Assembly: GCA_902779315.1 (NCBI GenBank)
Contig: CACZBC010000003.1
Coordinates: 1 to 64,000 of the forward strand
Direction: 5' to 3'
Source: an uncultured Bacteroidales bacterium
GTDB lineage: Bacteria > Bacteroidota > Bacteroidia > Bacteroidales > Bacteroidaceae
Length of the DNA: 64,000 nt
Shown: positions 1 to 7,824 of the stretch, piece after piece
Numbering within the stretch: the first letter of the stretch is position 1
Layout of the letters: every line of letters starts with the position of its first letter
Translations under genes and position numbers: made by a program
Notes under the pieces: model-generated
Database searches by the model: none
Seen by the model: only the letters and a program-made list of their open reading frames with translations
Told to the model about the DNA's origin: nothing

Positions 1-13
1 TCTAATTTAAATT

Positions 14-613
14 ATGGCAACAAAAATCAGATTGCAGCGTCACGGCCGTAAAGGCTATGCTTTCTACAGCATCGTGATCGCTGATGTAAGAGCACCGCGA
101 GACGGTAAGTTTACAGAGAAGATTGGTACGTACAATCCCAACACCAATCCTGCCACTGTAGATTTGAAATTCGATCGTGCCCTGTACTGGGTAGAGTGTG
201 GCGCACAGCCCACTGACACGGTTCGCAACATCCTGTCCGGCGAAGGTGTTTATCTCATGAAGCACCTGCGTGGTGGCGTCAAGAAGGGCGCTTTTGACGA
301 GGCAGCTTGCCAGGCAAAATTCGATGCATGGAAGGCTGACAAGCAGAAGGGCTTGAGTCAAGTAACGGCTAAGAACGAGGCCGACAAGAAGGCAGCAGCT
401 GCTGCTAAGCTTGAGGCTGAGAAGAAGGCCAATGCAGAGATCGCGAAGAAAGTAGCTGACAAGAAAGCTGCTGAAGCTGTCGCAAAGGCAGAAGCAGAGG
501 CAGAAGCCAAGGCTGAGGAAGCAGCAGAAGAAGCTGCAGCCGCTCCTGAAGCAGAAGCAGAAGCTACTCCAGCCGCTGAGGAACAGGCAACAGAAACCCC
601 CGCAGAGGCTTAA
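14..613 (+). CDS. rpsP: 30S ribosomal protein S16 with long charged C-terminal tail
   Basis: Small-subunit ribosomal protein S16, needed for 30S assembly. The first ~85 residues hold the conserved S16 fold, beginning [20 protein letters not shown] and including [10 protein letters not shown] and [20 protein letters not shown]. From about residue 100 to 199 the protein becomes a low-complexity, coiled-coil-like stretch of Lys, Glu and Ala. It shifts from Lys-rich ([15 protein letters not shown]) to acidic ([20 protein letters not shown]). S16 is ~80-90 aa in most bacteria; Bacteroidetes members are known to be longer, so the tail is a lineage feature whose role I cannot tell. The start is the only ATG before the conserved MATKIR. 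The upstream promoter is outside the window. A stem-loop terminator and a 22-bp repeat array follow the stop. Confidence 0.97.
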   Translation: MATKIRLQRHGRKGYAFYSIVIADVRAPRDGKFTEKIGTYNPNTNPATVDLKFDRALYWVECGAQPTDTVRNILSGEGVYLMKHLRGGVKKGAFDEAACQAKFDAWKADKQKGLSQVTAKNEADKKAAAAAKLEAEKKANAEIAKKVADKKAAEAVAKAEAEAEAKAEEAAEEAAAAPEAEAEATPAAEEQATETPAEA

Positions 614-664
614 AATCAATCACAAACCATTATTTCAATTAGACTTTTTCCAACCAACCAAAAC

Positions 665-704
665 GAAGGGCGTTGCCGTGAGGCAGTGCCCTTCAATATT
701 TTTC
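665..704 (+). terminator. Intrinsic terminator of rpsP
   Basis: Stem GAAGGGC pairs with GCCCTTC and encloses an inner TGCC-GTGA-GGCA hairpin. AATATTTTT follows on the + strand, the expected U-tract. It lies 52 bp past the rpsP stop. Confidence 0.85.
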
Positions 705-714
705 CCCACCCTTG

Positions 715-824
715 TTGAAAAACAAAGCGAGCGACGATGGCAATCGTATAGTGTGACGATTGCGATTTACTAGTGTGACGTTGGCGATTTACTAGTGTGA
801 CGTTGGCGATTTAGGCGTGCCTCG
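715..824 (-). repeat. 22-bp intergenic repeat array 1 (5 units)
   Basis: Five head-to-tail units at 715, 737, 759, 781 and 803, exactly 22 bp apart. On the - strand the core reads CGTCACACTAG then TAAATCGCCAA. The - strand array opens with a divergent unit starting CGAGGCACG and ends with another divergent unit. It lies between the rpsP terminator and the 3' end of the convergent aminotransferase gene, 23 bp from the latter's stop. Confidence 0.85.
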
Positions 825-847
825 TTTTGGGACGAAGCATGGAGCGT

Positions 848-3010
848 TTACAAGGTGAACGAGTTGAGCGTTTCGATGACGCGTTTCACCTCTTCCTCCT
901 TCATTACCTGCGAGATGGGAAGCGAAAGGATTTCACGATGAATTTGTTCGCTGATGCAGTAAGTCCTGTCGTTCCATTCGCTATAAGCTTGCTGCTTATG
1001 TGGCGGAACAGGATAGTGAACCATCGTTTCGATGCCTTCCCTCAAGAGATATTCGCGCAAGCGGTCACGCTCAAGAGTGCGAATGGGATAGACGTGCCAA
1101 ACGTTTTGCAAGGGGTCGGAAGGCTCTGAAGGCAGGGTAATCAGGGGATTCGTAATGCCTTCGCTATAAGCCTTTGCTATCTTTCGACGCACTTCGTTGT
1201 CGGCATCCAATCGTTTGAGTTTCAAGCACAAAACTGCCGCTTGCAACTCATCCATACGGCTGTTCAAGCCCTTCATCTCGTTGAAGTATTTCTCCTTGCT
1301 GCCATAGTTCGCCATTGCTCGCACATAATCGGCCAAAGCCTCATCGTCCGTAATGACACAACCGGCATCTCCGAGGGCTCCGAGGTTCTTGCCTGGATAG
1401 AAGCTGAAGCCTGATGCATCACCAAGATGGCCAGCCCGAACTCCTTGATAAACAACACCTTGAGCCTGAGCGACATCTTCGATGACCTTCAATCCACCAT
1501 GCCGTTTTGCCACTTCCATAATGGGTTGCATATCGCAGACGCGACCATAAAGGTGCACCACCATGATGGCTCTGGTCCGCTCTGTAATGAGACCTTCGAT
1601 GTTCTCGGGATTGATGAGATAATCTTCGATTCGCGGCTCGCACAAAACAGGCTGCAGTCCTGCCCTGCTTATGGCTAAGATGCTGGCAATGTAGGTGTTA
1701 GACGGCACAATGACTTCCGCATCATCCCCCCAACCAAGCATGCGTTTGTAGGCGGCAAGAATCATGGTCAAGGCATCGAGACAATTGCCTGTCGGCACAC
1801 AATACTTGGCTCCGCAATAGTCCGCAAAAGCCTTGCTGAACCGCTCATTCTCCTGTCCCAACAAATACCAGCCTCCTTGCACGACTCGCGACACTTCCGC
1901 CGTCAACTCTGGCTCGAAAGAATTATTGAGTCGTTTCAAGTCGAGATACTTGACTGGAGACTTTTCCCCGTTTCCGTTTTGCACACCTTCTTCATTGGAA
2001 GTCAATGCCTTGGCGATGTCTACTTCGTAGGTATCATAGCAAACGGCCCTGCCTCCGAAGCCCTCCTTCTGGTGGATGAGACCCTCGTTCAGGTAGCGGC
2101 CTTCGTCCTCATTCGAGGTGCCGAAGTCGACATACTCAAACTGCTTGTAGCGCTCATTTATGAGATGTCGGAACAAGAGGTCGAGCGCTCCGTAGGTTCT
2201 GCCTTCCTCTCCGCTCGCAATATATTGCACATGAGCCACAGTTCGGCACTCGAAGACAACGATTCCAGCCACGATTTCCTTGTCTCGACGCACGATATAG
2301 AGGCGGATGTTCTTGGGGAACTGACTCATCAGCAACTGCATTTCCTGCAAAGTATGCGTGGGCCGGGCATTGTGATACCTCTTCAAAACATCCGTCAGCA
2401 AAGCCCAATATTCTCGCAAAGTCTGGGTGTCTCCCTCAGTCATGCGGTCGATGTAGAAGCCATGATCAACTGCCTTCCTGGCTTGACGGATGCGAAGTGT
2501 GGCCATCTTCATCGGATTGTGCATCGACACACAAGTGCTCACAAGCCTTCGCGACAGCCTGGCCCCGGCTCGGAAGAGCGCATAAAGGTCTTCGCCAGAA
2601 GGGATGCTGCTATATATATAAGGTATAGGCTTGTATATGAGACGTTCGGCCTGCATATAGTCGCGATAGTAAAGCAGAATGGCTTGCATCATGTCGAGCA
2701 CCTCCTTCTGCGTCACTTCCGGCAAGACAACCAGTCCGCCGTAAGTCAGGCCCTGATGGGAACAGACAGTCTGGTGTTCCTTGTCCCAGTTCGCAGGGAA
2801 GACCGCAACAAGGTCCTTCGTCGTCAGGCTCTTCTCCTTGAACTCCCCATCAGGCGAAATGCCAGAGTAAATGAGCAGAGAACAGTCGAAAAAACGGTCG
2901 GAATGATAGTCCATGAAATTGCGCTTCAGGAGGAAAGTGCCATTCTTCGACATCTCCACAAACGCATCCCACGTCTCCTTTCTGTTTATGGAATAAGGTA
3001 TAATCGTCAT
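848..3010 (-). CDS. Fusion of FemAB/GNAT-like acyltransferase and DegT/DnrJ/EryC1 sugar aminotransferase
   Basis: A two-domain, 720-aa enzyme for amino-sugar synthesis. Residues ~1-330 resemble the FemAB/BioF2-like GNAT fold ([17 protein letters not shown], then [11 protein letters not shown] and [12 protein letters not shown]). After a polar linker (~332-353), residues 354-720 form a complete PLP-dependent sugar aminotransferase of the DegT/DnrJ/EryC1/StrS family. It opens YLDLKRLN, has [10 protein letters not shown] with Asp512, and [14 protein letters not shown] with Lys541 as predicted Schiff-base lysine. Most family aminotransferases are ~370 aa and free-standing. The upstream FdtA-like ketoisomerase ends 4 bp before this start. 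Together they suggest 3-amino-3,6-dideoxyhexose formation (FdtA-FdtB logic), with the fused acyltransferase perhaps doing the N-acylation that FdtC or QdtC does elsewhere. Domain identities are firm; the sugar and acyl donor are inferred. Confidence 0.85.
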   Translation of the reverse strand: MTIIPYSINRKETWDAFVEMSKNGTFLLKRNFMDYHSDRFFDCSLLIYSGISPDGEFKEKSLTTKDLVAVFPANWDKEHQTVCSHQGLTYGGLVVLPEVTQKEVLDMMQAILLYYRDYMQAERLIYKPIPYIYSSIPSGEDLYALFRAGARLSRRLVSTCVSMHNPMKMATLRIRQARKAVDHGFYIDRMTEGDTQTLREYWALLTDVLKRYHNARPTHTLQEMQLLMSQFPKNIRLYIVRRDKEIVAGIVVFECRTVAHVQYIASGEEGRTYGALDLLFRHLINERYKQFEYVDFGTSNEDEGRYLNEGLIHQKEGFGGRAVCYDTYEVDIAKALTSNEEGVQNGNGEKSPVKYLDLKRLNNSFEPELTAEVSRVVQGGWYLLGQENERFSKAFADYCGAKYCVPTGNCLDALTMILAAYKRMLGWGDDAEVIVPSNTYIASILAISRAGLQPVLCEPRIEDYLINPENIEGLITERTRAIMVVHLYGRVCDMQPIMEVAKRHGGLKVIEDVAQAQGVVYQGVRAGHLGDASGFSFYPGKNLGALGDAGCVITDDEALADYVRAMANYGSKEKYFNEMKGLNSRMDELQAAVLCLKLKRLDADNEVRRKIAKAYSEGITNPLITLPSEPSDPLQNVWHVYPIRTLERDRLREYLLREGIETMVHYPVPPHKQQAYSEWNDRTYCISEQIHREILSLPISQVMKEEEVKRVIETLNSFTL

Positions 3011-3014
3011 TCTA

Positions 3015-3437
3015 CTAGAGCAGACTTTTGAATTCTTCGTAATCTAAAATATAATCCTCGCGTCTGTATTCCTCCGAAGCCAAACTGATACAAGCCGCAT
3101 TCGGGCTGAAATTCATCAACTTGCACCACACAAAAGGCGGAATGAACACACCCAGACTGGGGTCGTCCATATGCAAGACCTCGCGATTTTCGCCGTCATC
3201 AAGCTCGATGTCGAAACTTCCTCCTATCGGGAAGAGCACCATCTTGCAACTTCTGTGAGCATGGTCGCCACGCATATTGCCGTCCTGGATTTCGTAAGTC
3301 CAAAAGACGCGTTTTATGGGGAAGGGAACATGGTGCTCCGCCTCGCCAAACGCCAAACTTCCACGTTGGTCAGAAACCTTGGGAAGTTGCACAAGAAAGC
3401 AACCCTTCGGAAGCTGAGGAGTAATATTATGACTCAT
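3015..3437 (-). CDS. FdtA/WxcM-like dTDP-4-oxo-6-deoxyglucose 3,4-ketoisomerase
   Basis: A 140-aa single-domain cupin of the FdtA/QdtA/WxcM C-terminal family. Members move the keto group of dTDP-4-oxo-6-deoxy-D-glucose from C4 to C3 before amination. Family hallmarks are visible: [12 protein letters not shown] near the N-terminus, [20 protein letters not shown] with the conserved His pair, and [17 protein letters not shown]. Length is typical. It is the first gene of a two-gene unit, 4 bp ahead of the acyltransferase-aminotransferase fusion, which is the expected next step. A Bacteroidetes -7 element sits 19 bp upstream. Whether the product is a 4-epimer (FdtA-like) or not (QdtA-like) cannot be read from sequence. 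The dTDP-glucose genes rmlA and rmlB are not in this window. Confidence 0.85.
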   Translation of the reverse strand: MSHNITPQLPKGCFLVQLPKVSDQRGSLAFGEAEHHVPFPIKRVFWTYEIQDGNMRGDHAHRSCKMVLFPIGGSFDIELDDGENREVLHMDDPSLGVFIPPFVWCKLMNFSPNAACISLASEEYRREDYILDYEEFKSLL

Positions 3438-3455
3438 TTCTCATGATTTTCTGCA

Positions 3456-3463
3456 CAAAGTTA
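3456..3463 (-). promoter_or_regulatory. -7 element of the fdtA-aminotransferase unit
   Basis: TAACTTTG on the - strand matches the Bacteroidetes TAnnTTTG element. It would give a leader of about a dozen nucleotides before the ATG at 3437. No clear -33 TTG is seen at the usual spacing. Confidence 0.65.
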
Positions 3464-3482
3464 CAAAAAAATCCTGAAATGC

Positions 3483-3513
3483 TTGCTCAGTTCATAAAAA
3501 AACTCTACCTTTG
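3483..3513 (+). promoter_or_regulatory. Promoter of the tRNA-Ser/tRNA-Glu unit
   Basis: TTG at 3483-3485, a 20-nt spacer, then TACCTTTG at 3506-3513. This is the full Bacteroidetes -33/-7 arrangement, about 58 bp before tRNA-Ser. It is divergent from the fdtA promoter. Confidence 0.7.
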
Positions 3514-3571
3514 CATCCGCAACAAGAGAAAGAAGGCGGTTTCAACGCCACTTCAGGCTCTTATACTGGAA

Positions 3572-3658
3572 GGAAGTTTGGGTGAGTGGCTGAAACCACC
3601 AGTTTGCTAAACTGACGTGCGGGTAACCGTACCGGGGGTTCGAATCCCCCAGCTTCCG
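3572..3658 (+). tRNA. tRNA-Ser(GCT)
   Basis: An 87-nt class II tRNA with a long variable arm. The acceptor stem pairs GGAAGTT with AGCTTCC, the anticodon loop is TTGCTAA (anticodon GCT), and the T arm contains GGTTCGAATCC. The discriminator is G and the terminal CCA is not fully encoded. Confidence 0.95.
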
Positions 3659-3674
3659 CAAAAAACAAAATGAT

Positions 3675-3746
3675 GGCGCTTTCGTCTAGCGGCTAGGACA
3701 CATGCCTCTCACGCATGGAACACGGGTTCGATTCCCGTAGGCGCTA
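3675..3746 (+). tRNA. tRNA-Glu(CTC)
   Basis: A cloverleaf with acceptor GGCGCTT against AGGCGCT (with G-U pairs), D arm GTCTAGCGGCTAGGAC, anticodon loop CTCTCAC (anticodon CTC) and T arm CGGGTTCGATTCCCG. It lies 16 bp after tRNA-Ser and is probably co-transcribed. CCA is not encoded. Confidence 0.93.
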
Positions 3747-3751
3747 CAAAA

Positions 3752-3817
3752 GGACTTCGGCCAAGTTGCAAAAGTTAACACGTTAAGTTCACCGACTCGA
3801 CACGTTAACCTCACCAA
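3752..3817 (+). repeat. 22-bp intergenic repeat array 2 (3 divergent units)
   Basis: Three 22-bp units at 3752, 3774 and 3796. The first ends in TTGCAAAA; the other two share CACGTTAA exactly 22 bp apart, the CACGTTAAG subtype seen in the arrays at 33652 and 60964. It is the most degenerate array in the window. It sits between the converging 3' ends of tRNA-Glu and tRNA-Met. Confidence 0.6.
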
Positions 3818-3838
3818 TTACCTATAATAAACAAGTAA

Positions 3839-3865
3839 AGCACCTGCAAAATCTTTGCAAGTGCT
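3839..3865 (-). terminator. Stem-loop terminator of tRNA-Met
   Basis: A 12-bp stem (AGCACTTGCAAA with TTTGCAGGTGCT, two G-U pairs at most) and a 3-nt loop. It starts 13 bp past the 3' end of the - strand tRNA-Met; the sequence after it on the - strand is T-rich. Confidence 0.7.
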
Positions 3866-3877
3866 CCCTGTTTCTTG

Positions 3878-3951
3878 TGGACCAGCTAGGGCTTGAACCT
3901 AGGACCTCCAGATTATGAGTCTGTTGCTCTAACCAACTGAGCTACAAGTCC
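3878..3951 (-). tRNA. tRNA-Met(CAT)
   Basis: A 74-nt cloverleaf on the - strand. Acceptor GGACTTG pairs with CTGGTCC (one mismatch), the D arm is GCTCAGTTGGTTAGAGC, the anticodon loop CTCATAA (anticodon CAT) and the T arm CTAGGTTCAAGCCCTAG. The well-paired first acceptor base argues against initiator tRNA. A CAT anticodon could also be the lysidine-modified Ile tRNA, but the body looks like elongator Met. Confidence 0.88.
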
Positions 3952-3982
3952 GACGATTTTGGCTTTCACCATTAATCGGGTG

Positions 3983-4014
3983 CAAAATTAGACAATTCCT
4001 GCGAATTATGCAAA
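3983..4014 (-). promoter_or_regulatory. Promoter of tRNA-Met
   Basis: On the - strand, TTTG at 4014-4011, a 20-nt spacer, and TAATTTTG at 3990-3983. It lies about 31 bp before the tRNA. Confidence 0.6.
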
Positions 4015-4029
4015 TGAAAGCAGGAAAAA

Positions 4030-4061
4030 TTTGGTATCGCAAAGAGTTTTGACTATTTTTG
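4030..4061 (+). promoter_or_regulatory. Promoter of ribF, giving a near-leaderless mRNA
   Basis: TTTG at 4030-4033, a 20-nt spacer, then TATTTTTG at 4054-4061, a full match to the Bacteroidetes promoter. Transcription should begin only a few bases before the ribF ATG at 4071. Confidence 0.7.
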
Positions 4062-4070
4062 CATCTTGTT

Positions 4071-4964
4071 ATGAGGAAGGGTTTTGCACTTACTATCGGC
4101 TTCTTCGACGGCGTCCATCAAGGGCATCGCTACTTGCTTCAGCAACTCGAAGAACTGGCTACTGCCAACGGATTGTCGGCTGCAGCGGTGACGTTCGACC
4201 GTCATCCGAGAACTGTGGTACAGCCCAATTTTGTCCCCTCACTCCTAACAACGCAAGAGGAAAAGCTAGACTTGCTCTCCAAAGCATTTAGCGGAAAAAT
4301 CATTGTGCTGCCTTTCACACAAGAGCTGAGTGAAATGACAGCCAAAGAGTTTATGCAAAACATCCTTCGGGAAAAGCTTAATGCAGAACTATTGTTGATG
4401 GGCTACAACCACAGATTTGGGCATGGAGGCGGAAATCCTGAAGAATATGTAACTTGGGGACACGAAACGGGCATTAAAGTCTGCTTGGCAAAGGCACTTG
4501 CAGGCGAGAAAGTAAGCAGTAGCCGGATAAGGAACCTAATAAGTCTGGGAGACGTCAAAAAAGCCAACAACCTGCTTGGGTATCCTTATTTCCTAACCGG
4601 AGAAGTAACTGAAGGCAAGCAAATCGGCCGTCAAATAGGGTTTCCAACGGCAAACCTCACTTTACCAGAACAAAAGCTGATGCCCGCTTGTGGCGTTTAT
4701 GCTGTTTGGGTTACGATGCCAGACCATTCAAAAAGAGGTGGAATGCTTTGCATCGGACATCGACCAACTGTGGAACAAAATGGAGAAATCAGCGTTGAAG
4801 TTCATATCTTCGACTTCAACGGCAACCTGTATGGAACTTCAATTTCTATCGATTTCATCGAGAAATTACGAGATGAACGACACTTCGACTCTCTCGAAGA
4901 ACTACAAAAACAGCTCATACTAGATGCAGCTTTGGCTCAAGAAACAATTTGCCATTCAATATGA
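4071..4964 (+). CDS. ribF: Bifunctional riboflavin kinase / FAD synthetase
   Basis: A cytoplasmic enzyme that phosphorylates riboflavin to FMN and adenylylates FMN to FAD. The N-terminal FMN adenylyltransferase domain has the nucleotide-binding motif GFFDGVHQGH near its start and SSSRIRNLISLGD (~150-160). The C-terminal flavokinase domain has GRQIGFPTANL and VEVHIFDFNG. At 297 aa it is near the family length (~305-315) but lacks the usual ~15-20 residues before the first beta strand. I chose ATG 4071 because the -7 element ends at 4061, so the upstream TTG at 4059 would not be in the mRNA. It overlaps the next gene by 4 bp (ATGA), implying translational coupling. Confidence 0.95.
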   Translation: MRKGFALTIGFFDGVHQGHRYLLQQLEELATANGLSAAAVTFDRHPRTVVQPNFVPSLLTTQEEKLDLLSKAFSGKIIVLPFTQELSEMTAKEFMQNILREKLNAELLLMGYNHRFGHGGGNPEEYVTWGHETGIKVCLAKALAGEKVSSSRIRNLISLGDVKKANNLLGYPYFLTGEVTEGKQIGRQIGFPTANLTLPEQKLMPACGVYAVWVTMPDHSKRGGMLCIGHRPTVEQNGEISVEVHIFDFNGNLYGTSISIDFIEKLRDERHFDSLEELQKQLILDAALAQETICHSI

Positions 4965-6127
4965 CGAATGAAGCTTTCATAGCACAAAACAAAGATGCAG
5001 ACGTTCGTACCTTGGCGTTGAGCAAAACCCCATCAGGCATAGACCTCCACTATTGCTTGCAACAGATTGCAGGACTGCAAGTTGCAAAGCAGAAACTGCC
5101 TTCATGGTCAAAGATTGAAGGCATAACTTATCCTGTAAAACTCTCGCTGGAACAATGCAGTAGCGAGCAGACGGCACTCTACAAGCAACAATTGGTGAAA
5201 CGGTTGATGCCAGAAGGAAGGAAAAAGATGGCAGATTTGACGGGCGGCTTTGGCATTGACTTCTCGTATCTGGCAAAGTTGTTCGATGAGGCAGACTATG
5301 TGGAAAAAGATGAACACCTATGTGAAATTGCCCAACACAACTTCCCTCTTCTCGGCTTGTCAAACGTGAAAATTCACAACAAGACATGCGAAGATTTTAT
5401 CGATGAAATGGGGCATTTTGATATCATTTACCTTGATCCAAGCCGAAGAAATGCAGAGGGGAAGAAGGTCGTTGCACTGAGTGATTGTTCTCCGAACATA
5501 GAGACCTTACAAGAGGCTTTACTCTGTCATGCACATTTCGTTTTAGTGAAACTCTCGCCGATGCTCGACATACAAGACGCACTTCGCCGACTTCCCAAAG
5601 TAAGCGAGGTGCATGTTGTAAGTGTTGGCGGCGAATGCAAGGAAATACTGCTGGCTCTTTCTCAGCAAAAGGATGCTGTTACGTTTCATTGTGCAAACCT
5701 CTCTGAACAGAGTCAAACCTATAGTACAACCATTCGAGATGTAGAGCCGGCCATTTCACCTCTTCCAGAAAACTATCTATACGAACCAAACGCATCTATT
5801 CTGAAGGCTGGAGTACAAAACACACTTTGCGAAACTTATAATGTCAAAAAGCTTCATCCTTTCAGTCATCTGTTCACTTCTGCCCATTTCATCGAGAATT
5901 TCCCAGGTCGAACCTTCCAAATAGAGGACTATTGCAACTTCTCGAAAAAGGACTTGAAGAGGATGTTGGCAGACATCAGCCAATGTAATCTGACCATTCG
6001 AAACTTCCCCTCTACCGTTGCAGAACTGCGAAAACGGCTCAAACTGCGCGAAGGAGGCGACCGCTACCTCTTCGCAACAACACTCAGCAACGGTTCCCAT
6101 GTCTTAATTCGATGCAAGCATCTTTGA
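4961..6127 (+). CDS. THUMP-like SAM-dependent methyltransferase
   Basis: A 388-aa class I methyltransferase of the type found across Bacteroidetes, with a Rossmann core followed by a THUMP-like C-terminal domain. The SAM-binding motif is ADLTGGFGIDFSYLA, and a later FDIIYLDPSRR is the DPxR-type motif IV of nucleic-acid methyltransferases. The C-terminal third (KKDLKRMLADISQCNLTIRN onward) is the THUMP-like part. RNA is the likely substrate, but the exact target is unknown. The start ATG overlaps the ribF TGA. An alternative in-frame ATG at 4949 is inside ribF and less likely. Confidence 0.85.
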   Translation: MTNEAFIAQNKDADVRTLALSKTPSGIDLHYCLQQIAGLQVAKQKLPSWSKIEGITYPVKLSLEQCSSEQTALYKQQLVKRLMPEGRKKMADLTGGFGIDFSYLAKLFDEADYVEKDEHLCEIAQHNFPLLGLSNVKIHNKTCEDFIDEMGHFDIIYLDPSRRNAEGKKVVALSDCSPNIETLQEALLCHAHFVLVKLSPMLDIQDALRRLPKVSEVHVVSVGGECKEILLALSQQKDAVTFHCANLSEQSQTYSTTIRDVEPAISPLPENYLYEPNASILKAGVQNTLCETYNVKKLHPFSHLFTSAHFIENFPGRTFQIEDYCNFSKKDLKRMLADISQCNLTIRNFPSTVAELRKRLKLREGGDRYLFATTLSNGSHVLIRCKHL

Positions 6128-6166
6128 CTTTAACATAATAACTTCCATAATACTCCTACTTCGAAC

Positions 6167-7714
6167 ATGTTAGTAAAAACATTCAGTGCCAGCGTTCAGG
6201 GTTTGCAAGCATCGGCCGTAACAATAGAAGTCAATGCCACTCGAGGCATTCGCTTTGTTCTTGTGGGTTTGCCCGATAGTGCTGTCAAAGAGAGCTATGA
6301 GCGAATCATGGCAGCCATAGAGAACAGCGGCTACACCTTTCCTTCGCGCGCAATTACCATAAATATGGCTCCTGCCGACGTTCGCAAAGAAGGTTCGGGC
6401 TTCGATTTGCCAATGGCTATTGGTATTTTGGCAACAGAAGGCCAGATTGATACACAAGTTCTGAATCGCTATATGATGGTAGGCGAATTGAGTCTTGACG
6501 GCTCCATTCAGTCCATCAAAGGCGCTTTACCCATCTCCATCAAGGCACGAGAACTTGGGTTCGAAGGACTTTTTGTGCCAGAAGAGAACGTGCGAGAGGC
6601 TGCTGTAGTAAACAACCTCAACGTTTTTGGCGTTCGTCACATCAATCAAGTCATCGGACATTTGAATGGATTAGAACCCCTGCAACCTACCGTCATCGAC
6701 ACAAGAGCAGAGTTCTTTGCCAGACAGAGTGAGTTTGAGTTCGATTTCGCCGACGTTAAAGGCCAAGAACAAGTGAAGCGAGCTCTCGAAATTGCGGCTG
6801 CAGGTGGCCACAATCTGATCATGATTGGCCCGCCGGGAAGCGGTAAAAGCATGTTGGCAAAACGTTTGCCCAGCATTCTTCCACCTTTATCCCTCCGCGA
6901 AAGTTTGGAAACAACGCAGATTCACTCTGTGGCCGGAAAGTTAAAGAGCAATTGTTCGCTCATCGCTCAACGCCCATTCCGCTCTCCCCATCACACCATC
7001 TCACAAGTTGCACTTGTAGGAGGTGGAAGCAATCCACAACCAGGCGAGATTAGTTTGGCACATAATGGGGTGCTTTTTTGCGATGAATTGCCGGAATTTC
7101 AACGCTCTGTGCTCGAAGTCTTGCGACAGCCTCTCGAGGATCGCATCATAAATATCTCACGAGCGAAGTACACGATCACCTATCCATGCTCGTTCATGTT
7201 CATTGCTTCCATGAACCCATGTCCTTGCGGTTACTACAATCATCCGGACAAGCACTGCTGCTGCACACCCGGACAAATCATGAAGTATCTAAACAAGATA
7301 TCAGGACCTTTGCTTGATAGGATTGACATTCATTGCGAAGTCTTGCCTGTTCCTTTTGCTCTGCTCAGTCAAATGCAACCTGGCGAACCAAGTTCCGCAA
7401 TCAGAGAAAGAGTGATTAAGGCCCGCAAGATTCAGGAAGAGCGATTCCAAACATACAAAGGAATTCACTGCAATGCTCAGATGACCGAGAAAATGCTGCA
7501 TAAGTTTGCAGAACCGGACAATGATGGCCTCGACATGCTTCGTATGGCAATGGAACGTCTGAAACTCAGCGCTCGTGCCTACAGCCGCATTCTAAAAGTG
7601 GCTCGAACCATAGCAGATTTAGATGGGAGCGAAAAGGTTATGAAACAACACCTTGCAGAAGCCATCGGTTATCGCAGCCTCGACCGCAGTGATTGGGCAG
7701 AGAGAGGAGTGTAG
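6167..7714 (+). CDS. YifB/ComM family Mg-chelatase-like AAA+ ATPase
   Basis: A 515-aa ATPase of the ComM/YifB family. ComM is a hexameric helicase that promotes branch migration when foreign DNA is integrated during natural transformation. The protein has the N-terminal ChlI-like domain (MLVKTFSASVQGLQASAVTIEV through GIRFVLVGLPDSAVKES), Walker A GPPGSGKS, Walker B region VLFCDELPEF, the FIASMNPCPCGYY cysteine segment and the C-terminal LSARAYSRILKVARTIADL segment. Length is typical. It follows the methyltransferase by 39 bp on the same strand with no -7 element between, so it is probably the third gene of the ribF unit. Confidence 0.93.
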   Translation: MLVKTFSASVQGLQASAVTIEVNATRGIRFVLVGLPDSAVKESYERIMAAIENSGYTFPSRAITINMAPADVRKEGSGFDLPMAIGILATEGQIDTQVLNRYMMVGELSLDGSIQSIKGALPISIKARELGFEGLFVPEENVREAAVVNNLNVFGVRHINQVIGHLNGLEPLQPTVIDTRAEFFARQSEFEFDFADVKGQEQVKRALEIAAAGGHNLIMIGPPGSGKSMLAKRLPSILPPLSLRESLETTQIHSVAGKLKSNCSLIAQRPFRSPHHTISQVALVGGGSNPQPGEISLAHNGVLFCDELPEFQRSVLEVLRQPLEDRIINISRAKYTITYPCSFMFIASMNPCPCGYYNHPDKHCCCTPGQIMKYLNKISGPLLDRIDIHCEVLPVPFALLSQMQPGEPSSAIRERVIKARKIQEERFQTYKGIHCNAQMTEKMLHKFAEPDNDGLDMLRMAMERLKLSARAYSRILKVARTIADLDGSEKVMKQHLAEAIGYRSLDRSDWAERGV

Positions 7715-7781
7715 TTAATCATTGTTTTAGCTTTTCGTGCATTTTTCTTCCAAATAATTCTTTTTGGATTAATATTATTGC

Positions 7782-7789
7782 TATCTTTG
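7782..7789 (+). promoter_or_regulatory. -7 element of putA
   Basis: TATCTTTG, a match to TAnnTTTG, 35 bp before the putA ATG. The nearest upstream TTTG is only 15 nt away, so the -33 box is uncertain. Confidence 0.6.
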
Positions 7790-7824
7790 TCTTCACAGAA
7801 CAACTATTATAAAACTTTTCCCTT

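Noticed and set aside
2..619. 205-codon Cys/Leu/Ser-rich frame opposite rpsP
   Set aside because: It is the complement of the Ala/Glu/Lys-rich S16 tail; composition alone explains it.
3572..3951. tRNA cluster as an integration site for a mobile element
   Set aside because: No integrase, no direct repeat of a tRNA 3' end, and ordinary housekeeping genes on both sides.
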